From Saccoglossus kowalevskii (lineage: Eukaryota; Hemichordata; Enteropneusta; Harrimaniidae): a stretch of DNA of 12,953 nt. Under the pieces are notes generated by a model. The model was not told the origin of the DNA, ran no database searches, and saw nothing but the letters and a program-made list of their open reading frames with translations. Below are positions 1-6,162 of the stretch, in pieces. The stretch is taken from the NCBI RefSeq assembly GCF_000003605.2, contig NW_003135342.1, forward strand, positions 366,500 through 379,452, read 5' to 3'. The position numbers and the translations under genes are program-made. Each line of letters begins with the position of its first letter. The stretch's first letter is position 1.

Positions 1-54
1 TTCACTGCGTGTCTTACAATTGTATAAAGTTTCCGCAGGTCCTCTTTTTTTACT

Positions 55-297
55 TTGAGAAGTTCTGTCAACCAAAGCATAAATATGTGTTTTTCTGTAT
101 ATAAAATTTCACACGATTTGTTAATATTATTGTATGATAATAAAAACTTGATAATATTTTTCTTGATTATTGCACTTTATTTGTATCATTGTCGTATGAG
201 AAGTAATCTTGTCCTTATTAGAGATATTGAAACTAATCCAGGGCCACAAACTAGTTTATTCAGACACAACACTGACTCTACATATTTGCAGATCTGA
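55..297 (+). CDS. Short open frame with 2A-like peptide, probable retroelement 5' relic
   Basis: The first ATG is at 85; the frame before it (from a TTG at 55) is also open. From the ATG it encodes 70 residues, ending in TGA at 295-297. A hydrophobic stretch (NLIIFFLIIALYLYHC, codons 139-186) is followed by LVLIRDIETNPGP, with the 2A consensus D-x-E-x-N-P-G-P at 223-246. 2A peptides make the ribosome skip the last Gly-Pro bond. They are known from viruses, from non-LTR retrotransposons of trypanosomes, sea urchins and other aquatic invertebrates, and from some invertebrate immune proteins, where they can also act as signal sequences. Only 16 residues follow the NPGP, and I recognise no endonuclease or reverse transcriptase downstream, so this is most likely the decayed start of a retroelement ORF. 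A second frame (276-491) stays open for about 71 codons immediately after and may be its continuation past a frameshift. It could instead be the first exon of a host gene. Confidence 0.5.
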   Translation: MRSSVNQSINMCFSVYKISHDLLILLYDNKNLIIFFLIIALYLYHCRMRSNLVLIRDIETNPGPQTSLFRHNTDSTYLQI

Positions 298-1506
298 TTT
301 GTATACTTCCTTGTCATTTTATCTGTTGTACTGGTTTGGTCCTATCTGGTTTCCGTGCTGAGAATAATGCTGACCTGGATGGAGAGTGCTATAAACTTGA
401 AAATGTCATAGAAATCACGTTTGCCAATTTATGTCTATGCAACTTTAGAATGACAACTAGCGTAGGTAGTGTCATTCATAACTTGTCTTAGGTAAAATTG
501 GCTCCCCCATCAAGAAATTGCATGCCTAAGCAAAACATACTTCTAATATGTATGTGATCTTTGGAAATAGACACTTATTAAACATGCATTGTTATGCAAA
601 TGTAAAATGATTATGCACCTGCATGTACAGCAGTAGCCTAGAAATTCAGTTGGACAATTTGGAAAATCCATCATGAGCTTAAGAAAGTATGCATTATGTG
701 AAGTATTATTCATTGTCACGGGTAGCAACACTTTATGCGATGATGAAATGTGTTGCATATTCATATTCAAACATACTAAACAAGTCAGAGATTGTGAATG
801 TTAGTGGACAGTAACTTGAGTGTACAAAACCAGATTAGGTATTATACGGTACGATATGTACCTTGTAGTGATGTCCCAGTGTGTGCTTCATTCAAAGATG
901 GCCTTGTGTTATGCAATATTTCAATGTTAAATTACAAATTTTATAAGTTTTATTAGTAATTCCTAATATTTAGTTTTTAAAGTTTCATTTGTCATGGGAA
1001 TGTGCCTTTATATATAAATACCAAACTATGTGGAAATTGACTTCCTAAATATCAACAAAAAACTAAACATTCTGTCGTTTCATTTAAATTGTTATTACCA
1101 GTACAAAAAGACACCTTTAGCTTTAGTGTTATGTTGTAACATTACCATGAACAGTATCAACTCTTGCTGAAACACAAACATTCATCTATGCTATATTTTA
1201 TCTTTAAGATAAAGTATACAGGAGACATGTTGTTCATATTAAAGCATTATATTATGTATTTTACTGTTACTTGTGTTAAGTCCCTTTATTAAATTGAATT
1301 TTTACACATTTCTCTGTCTAGTGATTAATTTAAATGTGAATGGTCTCCAGAAGAAACAATGACCTAGTTCCTTTTTTATGTGGTTGGTATGCCTTGCCAA
1401 CTAGTACACATTGTTTTGGGGAATAATCTTCCAAATTGCTTGGAAAAGTCACAAATATTTGACAGTTCATTTTACAATTGTCTGTATGAAGGAAGCAAAC
1501 ACTCCA
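298..1506. other. Intergenic AT-rich stretch, no gene recognised
   Basis: No reading frame here resembles a known family. An open frame running 276-491 without an early ATG follows the 2A frame and may be its decayed continuation. A TATA-like string (TATATAAATA, 1011-1020) is present, but nothing recognisable lies downstream of it, so I do not call it a promoter. Confidence 0.5.
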
Positions 1507-1850
1507 AGCCGATCACCTTAGCATAGTGGTGAATGATTTGGGCTTACATGTAGGATCGTAAGTTCCTGGGTTTGAATCCCACCATGTGGGAGATTTAGTA
1601 ATAACCTGGGAGCGACCCATACCCTGGGTGAGTGTGCCACAGACCCAAAGGGAATGACGAGCTGAGATTCATCCACTCATGGATGCAACTATGGGGGAGC
1701 CTTTGATAAGGTCCACAGGTGATTGTGTCCAGCTGGACCTAGTTAACACTAGAATAGAGCATTAATTAATGCCGTTATGATGGTAAGATAGTCACACAGC
1801 CCTGTCAGGTAGTCCCAAACATGCATATATGATTTCTGTGGCATATGTAC
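1507..1850 (+). mobile_element. tRNA-derived SINE, copy A (near full length)
   Basis: The head resembles a tRNA gene. A box-A match TAGCATAGTGG is at 1519-1529 and a box-B match GGTTTGAATCC at 1569-1579, about 40 bp further on, the usual spacing for an internal RNA polymerase III promoter. The body (about 1605-1700) includes GGGTGAGTGTGCCACAGAC, and the tail (about 1755-1850) includes CACAGCCCTGTCAGGTAGTC. Body and tail both recur in a second, split copy at about 9140-10085, which supports a dispersed repeat. SINEs do not encode protein and use a LINE's reverse transcriptase. I cannot assign it to a named SINE superfamily by eye. The 3' limit is uncertain because similarity between the copies fades near 1850. 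Confidence 0.72.
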
Positions 1851-2290
1851 TGTATAGTACAACAAGCACCTGCAGCTTGGCACAGGATAAACAGAAAAAT
1901 ACCAGGAGAGACAACAGTGGCAAACAACAGCTGTCGCCTGGACTAAAACATTTAAAAAAATCTATTAAAAAAAGACATTGCACAGTAAGGAATAGCGTTT
2001 ATAAAAATAAAATATTAGCAGAAAGCTTGTAGGTTGGTACAATATTAAAATTCTGCATCAAAATAACAACTTTGCCAGTGAGTAACAGGTCATTAGCTCT
2101 TTCATAAAAAATGGAAAAAACACACCCGAGAGCATCCATTTGTTTTAGTTATTTACATATGGAGAATGCCACACATTTTCATCTCAAAATCATGTGCAAG
2201 TCCACTCATTACCCATAGATGTACAACTTTACTGGTTGACTTTTCTTGAATAAGGATAGAATAAAATGACAGGCTTCATTAAAGCACATT
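1851..2290. other. Intergenic stretch, no gene recognised
   Basis: This follows the SINE tail and leads to the degraded 3' end of the integrase pseudogene on the minus strand. The short open frames on both strands are low-complexity and match no family I know. Decayed 3' remains of the integrase gene may extend into it, but I could not align any. Confidence 0.4.
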
Positions 2291-2546
2291 CTAAGGGTAA
2301 TGATTTTCACATTTCATCATTTGACAAAACAGGTTACTTTCCACATTGGTTTTGGTGGCTACAAAATTTTGAAGAGCTAACACAAGTGATACACCATTCA
2401 TTCTAACTCTAGACGGGACACCATATGATCTTGTCGCATCTTCAAAAGATTCTAAAACAGTTGCAGTCCTGTTGTTGTCACTACAGGTCAAATATTCAAC
2501 CATACGCGAAAAGCCATCTACACCACTGTTGAATACCAATTTCCAC
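2291..2546 (-). pseudogene. Integrase pseudogene, exon 2 (catalytic core fragment)
   Basis: The exon starts at 2546 with one base completing a Lys codon, then encodes WKLVFNSGVDGFSRM, YLTCSDNNRTATVLESF and SYGVPSRVR. That is the stretch of the integrase fold between the first and second catalytic acids. After SRVR the family normally has Ser-Asp followed by a Gly-Gly-Glu-Asn-like block; here the sequence is MNGVSLVLALQNF, with Asn where the Asp should be. Similarity is lost by about 2360 and the frame stops with TAG at 2291-2293. No third catalytic Glu region was found downstream. Confidence 0.7.
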
Positions 2547-3236
2547 CTGCAATTACATTTCATTTAATACCATGAGCACAGCTATGTTACATAGAATATG
2601 TATTGGCGCTACGGAAAATATATCCCGCAGTGTCTAATCATGGTATATATACATGTGGATCTAACTAAATCTATATAGACGATATATCTCAAGTCTGGTT
2701 TTTTATCGAAGTCTGGCCTTAAAGCTCTCAATATATGCGACGGATATCTATATTCGTTCATATAGATTCCCCTTCCGAACTATTAGTATGCTCATATCCT
2801 AATGGCGACAAGAAAATGTTTTGGTAATAATGTTATTTTATTATTTTATTTTTATAATAACGGAAACGTTTTTAAATGTTTTAATGGGACCCGTGTCTCA
2901 ATGTAATATCGTCTAGTTAGATTTATAGAGACAATGATATATACCCGATATCGATTAGTTTCTTGATATATTTTGGCAAATGTATATCGTCTAGCAGGAG
3001 AATGTTTTTTTGTTTCTACGTATTTGAGTATATCAAATATATCGTCAATGGAGACGGAATATACAATATATATATATTGGATATATACGATATAACATTT
3101 ATCGCACCATAATCAAGTTTTATAGCATTGAAATCTATCACCCCAAAACTTAGACATATATTATCAGTTTCAATAATTACTAATCTTTAATTACAACTAT
3201 TCTCTTATTGTAATCCTAGTGTCTGTATGCAAAATC

Positions 3237-3324
3237 ATAATTCGTGATATACATTCTACATTCACACGTTATAATAATACTTATATTTATAAGGTGCGAG
3301 TGTAATGTGTACATCACGAATTAC
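3237..3324. repeat. Imperfect inverted repeat (hairpin), 31-bp arms
   Basis: Arms 3237-3267 and 3294-3324 are inverted copies with about 24 of 31 positions matching; the best block is TAATTCGTGAT against ATCACGAATTA. The 26-bp loop is AT-rich. It lies in the intron of the integrase pseudogene and could be a decayed foldback element. Confidence 0.55.
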
Positions 3325-3394
3325 AATTTGCTTGCTGAAGGGAGGGAGTAAACAAGGATGATAAATGAAATAGTTGTTAAATAACGACTGGCGA

Positions 3395-3432
3395 TTGTTG
3401 AAACTAAAGACACTAGTGTCTTTGTTGAAACT
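3395..3432. repeat. Perfect 18-bp palindrome between 11-bp direct repeats
   Basis: The palindrome AAAGACACTAGTGTCTTT occupies 3406-3423. It is flanked by two copies of TTGTTGAAACT (3395-3405 and 3422-3432), the second overlapping the palindrome by two bases. A (TAAA)-rich tract follows at 3465-3485. No function is known to me. Confidence 0.6.
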
Positions 3433-3637
3433 GATAATAGTCTAGTTTCGGGGGGTGTCGATAGATAAAGAAATAAATAAATAAAACGAGCGAACAAACA
3501 AATGTTTAGGTTTTGTTCTGTGAAATACTGAGAATAAATGAACACATGGGAAAAGCAATAATTCTAGAAATATAACAATAGGCCCTCACTCGGCAATGAC
3601 AGGAGTTCGGTTAGTACAGCATATGTTATTGACTTAC

Positions 3638-4489
3638 TTAATAAACTTGTGATTACCGTCAATGTGCCATAATGCGTTAGGACATAGTACATTGTACGGT
3701 CTTCTCCGTACTGTATACAACTGTCTTGCAGCAACACCCTCGGGATCAACACGGCGCTGACTTGATCTGACATTAAGAATTGGAATACGAATCCCACGCT
3801 AAGTAATGAGTCCCTGCATTCGTTTCATTCCTGTATTTGGCAACCTAACAATAATTTCTTCAATAATACTATATAATTTTTAATCACTTAATGCGGAATA
3901 GTACTCTCACAGAAAGTCCAAACTGTGACATTCTTCTTCATACAGTGCGTTTAGACACACCAAGTAATTTGGATATGGTAGGGATGTTGAAGACTTCCCT
4001 CAGCAGAAAATCTAGTTGCTCATGGCTGATAACAAACTTCGGCCTTCCAGGCTCGCCAGAAAATGATTGCATAGACTCGTATTTTAACCCAGTATTTTCA
4101 ATATTAAAGCGGGGGAGTCGTCACCTGCGCATGCGTCAGATGGCCATAGCGTGTCACTGTGTACAAACACTGTGTACACTGCGTCTACCCATGAGCTTTT
4201 GCGTTTTTAGCGTGTGTTGTTATCGTCGCTTGGGACTCGATTCCCGGGCGTGCGCAGATGACGACCCTCCCGCTTTAGATATGTAATCTACAATCTCTTT
4301 GGCTTGACCCACTTTAACCAATACCAAATCAGGAAGTTCATGGTCAAGTTGTATAGTAACAAGTTCAGTCTGGAGGGCGTCTAAGTGATCATATGCACTT
4401 TCAAAATCACTTGCTTGAGAGCATGATGATATTAACTCACAAACTGCTTGTACCTCATCAATGACTGGCTGTGTAAAGTTGACAGCCAT
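3638..4489 (-). pseudogene. Integrase pseudogene, exon 1 (split by a MITE)
   Basis: The exon comprises 4489-4278 (about 70 residues, acidic and helical in character), the MITE with its TA duplications (4105-4277), and 4104-3638 (linker, helix-turn-helix region and the first catalytic Asp in WHIDGNHK). Without the MITE and one TA, codons run TCT-AAT-ATT-GAA with no shift. The first two in-frame stops (3938, 3884) are in the starting frame; the TAG at 3799 and the WHIDGNHK segment are in the next frame, so a single-base indel lies near the A-run at about 3873-3880. The exon ends ...TTTATTAA at 3638, followed by GTAAGT. Confidence 0.75.
4105..4277. mobile_element. MITE family 1, copy 1, with TA target duplication
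   Basis: The element proper is 4107-4275 (169 bp). It has terminal inverted repeats beginning AAGCGGG, matching at 24 of the outer 28 positions, flanked by TA at 4105-4106 and 4276-4277. TA duplication is typical of Tc1/mariner-type elements, though this terminal sequence matches no named family I recall. It interrupts exon 1 of the integrase pseudogene, and excision of the element plus one TA restores the frame, so the boundaries are firm. No coding capacity. It is CpG-rich compared with its surroundings. A second copy is at 6553-6708. Confidence 0.85.
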
Positions 4490-4544
4490 CTTGTTTTAGC
4501 AACTCCTGGACATGTGCTTGCAGACACAAAACTAATGAATGCAT

Positions 4545-4760
4545 AACTAATATAATATAAACATAAAGAATAAAATAATATAAACATGAATAAAACAGAC
4601 ATAAGAATGGTATAGTAATATAAAAGCATAAATAATAAAATAATATAAACATGAAATAATGACATAAGAATGATATAATAATATAAACATAAATAATATA
4701 ATAATATATACATGACCAAAAAACGACATAAGAATGGTATAATAATATAAAAATAATGAA
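4545..4760. repeat. AT-rich minisatellite, 63-64 bp unit, about 3.4 copies
   Basis: Units beginning GACATAAGAATGGTATA start at 4598, 4661 and 4725 (spacings 63 and 64). A partial unit lies before 4598, sharing TAATATAAACATGAA. Read on the minus strand it forms long Tyr/Ile-rich open frames, which I treat as by-products of the repeat. It starts about 55 bp beyond the ATG of the integrase pseudogene. Confidence 0.8.
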
Positions 4761-6086
4761 AATGTTAATTTTGGCACTGATCTCACCCCATACTAATCTC
4801 ACTACATATACATGAACATCAGCGCAGGTTCAATTAGGGCGACTATGTCAGCTGTACCATACACTGACACTAATATTTCAATACTAAATATTTCCATTAA
4901 AATCAATCAAAACAAACACTTGACGAGTTCAACGAGATATTATTATTCGTATTGTTTTTAATAATATTACCACTGACACTTTCTTTTTAGTTCTAAACGA
5001 AATTTATTGGTGTACAGTTTAGCAGTTTAATCAGATTCACATGCATCAATCTGTTCACATAACAGCTGTATATGATTTATGCAAAATGTAAACTCACTAA
5101 TCCATCTATTATCTCGTGTTTGGCCACACGTAATCCATTTCCAATTTGACTTTGTTGACAGACTGATACAGGTAATAAGTTCCGTGTCATACTATATTAT
5201 ATTATGTTATATCAAATATCAATTTGTCAGAAAATGTATTGTGGGATTTGAACGGCATAACTCAAATTCATTCAGTTAAATATTCTTTTTAAAACATAGT
5301 ATTTCCTTGACTACTTCAAATTGGGAGCATTTTTGATCATTTTCAGCAGTTATTGTAATCAAATTTGATATCATCACAATCTGCAATCGACAGGTTAGTA
5401 AAAACTTCACCCTTCTAATTCTGAACAAATCGATGAATTATTTGTTTCAAATGTATGCGCGGACTTGCATGTTTATATACCACATTCATTTGATATTAAT
5501 TATTATGTTAATTAGGTGGTCTCAATAATGTGTTATTTTCCACACTACTCCTATATGATAACGATTATCCATATATTTTTGTCTATATTAATAACCACGT
5601 TTTATTATTGGAGACAATTATTACAACATACACAGTGTCCGCTTGCAAGTATGTACGCAATAAAACAGGGATCATATCTGTGACACATTTTTCTGACCAT
5701 ATGTTCATTCTCCAACCTACAGTTCATTACTATATTTTAGGTTTCAATGTGTCCCAAATCCTTCAATATGAAATTCCTTGACTTTTACGTTATATACACT
5801 ATAATGGTACTATTGTATGTTGATAAAAATGTTCAGCAAACTAGTTTACGTGCCAAATAACCATTAATCTGGCGATCATTGAGTTTATTCTGTTTTTTAA
5901 TTAGACTCATGTACAAAAATAAGTCCCGATGTTTAACAGGATTTTCTCTTACACAATATTATTTATAGGCATTGACGCATCGGCATGCACAGCCGACAAG
6001 TGATACTCGGGTTTCTACTAGGGGTCTGCACTACGTTATTTTAGTACAATTTCTGGCATAGTCACCAAGAAAGTGTTGGACCAATC
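4761..6086. other. Upstream region of the sulfotransferase gene, no firm gene
   Basis: No family is recognised. Acceptor-like sites precede the first assigned coding exon: AG at 5967-5968 after a T-rich run, AG at 6043-6044, and AG at 6060-6061. A small frame at 5528-5689 encodes a hydrophobic, signal-anchor-like segment and has a GTATGT donor at 5649-5654. These suggest that 5' exons of the sulfotransferase gene may lie here. No TATA box or clear promoter was identified. Confidence 0.35.
5528..5648 (+). CDS. Candidate 5' exon with a signal-anchor segment (tentative)
   Basis: An ATG at 5528, with A at -3, opens a frame of 53 codons before its stop. Residues 10-25 (MITIIHIFLSILITTF) form a hydrophobic segment followed by YYWRQ, compatible with a type II membrane anchor. 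A GTATGT donor at 5649 would end the exon after 40 codons plus one base, that is phase 1, as in all four introns of the sulfotransferase gene downstream. WSCD-type sulfotransferases are Golgi type II membrane proteins, and the firm exons lack an anchor, so this would fill a gap. Against it, AT-rich DNA often yields hydrophobic frames by chance, and the acceptor that would join it to the next exon is not clear. Confidence 0.22.
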
Positions 6087-6162
6087 ATGCAGTCCTCAAA
6101 AGACGGCAATGCTAATAGACATGAGCGATTGACTCCCATTAAAACACTAAGTACGCAACAAG
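6087..6162 (+). CDS. Sulfotransferase gene, first assigned coding exon
   Basis: The exon encodes [15 protein letters not shown] and ends at CAAG|GTAAGT with one base left over (phase 1). The frame is open upstream to 6045. If the acceptor-like AG at 6043-6044 or 6060-6061 is used, the exon would start there and the ATG would be internal. The sequence is low-complexity polar, as expected for a stem region. Support comes only from the donor and from the phase match with the next exon. Confidence 0.55.

Larger units (their letters stand above)
2547..3637 (-). other. Intron of the integrase pseudogene, AT-rich with repeats
   Basis: The intron is bounded by GTAAGT (donor, 3632-3637 read on the minus strand) and TTGCAG (acceptor, AG at 2547-2548). 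Joining the exons gives an in-frame AA|G Lys codon between KFI and WKLV, matching the family. It contains a hairpin (3237-3324), a palindrome (3406-3423) and an AT-rich block (2640-3100) in which GACGATATA or its complement recurs. No coding content is recognised. Confidence 0.6.
2291..4489 (-). pseudogene. Degraded integrase core domain (DDE-type) gene, two exons
   Basis: Minus strand. The ATG is at 4487-4489 and the N-terminal segment begins MAVNFTQPVIDEVQAV. It runs into an inserted MITE (4107-4275) and resumes at 4104 with NTGLKYESM, a GRPKF motif, and a helix-turn-helix-like stretch (ISKLLGVSKRTV, then RRMSQFGLSVRVL). Further on come RLPNTGMKRMQG, RRVDPEG and ALWHIDGNHKFI, which holds the first catalytic Asp (3658-3660). 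A consensus donor (GTAAGT, 3632-3637) and an acceptor (AG, 2547-2548) bound a 1091-bp intron; the next exon gives WKLVFNSGVDGFSR and YGVPSRVR. This order matches the integrase-core-domain genes found in many copies in fish, echinoderm and cnidarian genomes. It is broken by TGA at 3938-3940 and 3884-3886, a frameshift between about 3870 and 3886, and TAG at 3799-3801. The second catalytic Asp appears to be Asn, and the C-terminal half is missing or unrecognisable. The family assignment rests on recalled motifs. Confidence 0.75.

Noticed and set aside
1519-1579. A true tRNA gene
   Set aside because: Box A and box B are present, but the sequence does not fold into a clean cloverleaf by eye, and a non-tRNA body repeated elsewhere follows it, so it is a SINE head.
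4220-4286. Continuation of the minus-strand N-terminal frame into AGGSSSAHARESS
   Set aside because: These codons lie in the MITE end, not in the gene; the true continuation resumes past the element at 4104.
3891-4286. 131-codon plus-strand open frame
   Set aside because: It is the antisense of integrase exon 1 plus the MITE and resembles no protein.
4432-4802. Three overlapping minus-strand frames rich in Tyr and Ile
   Set aside because: They are translations of the 63-bp AT-rich minisatellite.
5079-5174. Possible exon ending CAG|GTAATA
   Set aside because: The frame has no hydrophobic anchor or family motif, and the donor phase (0) differs from all other introns of the gene.
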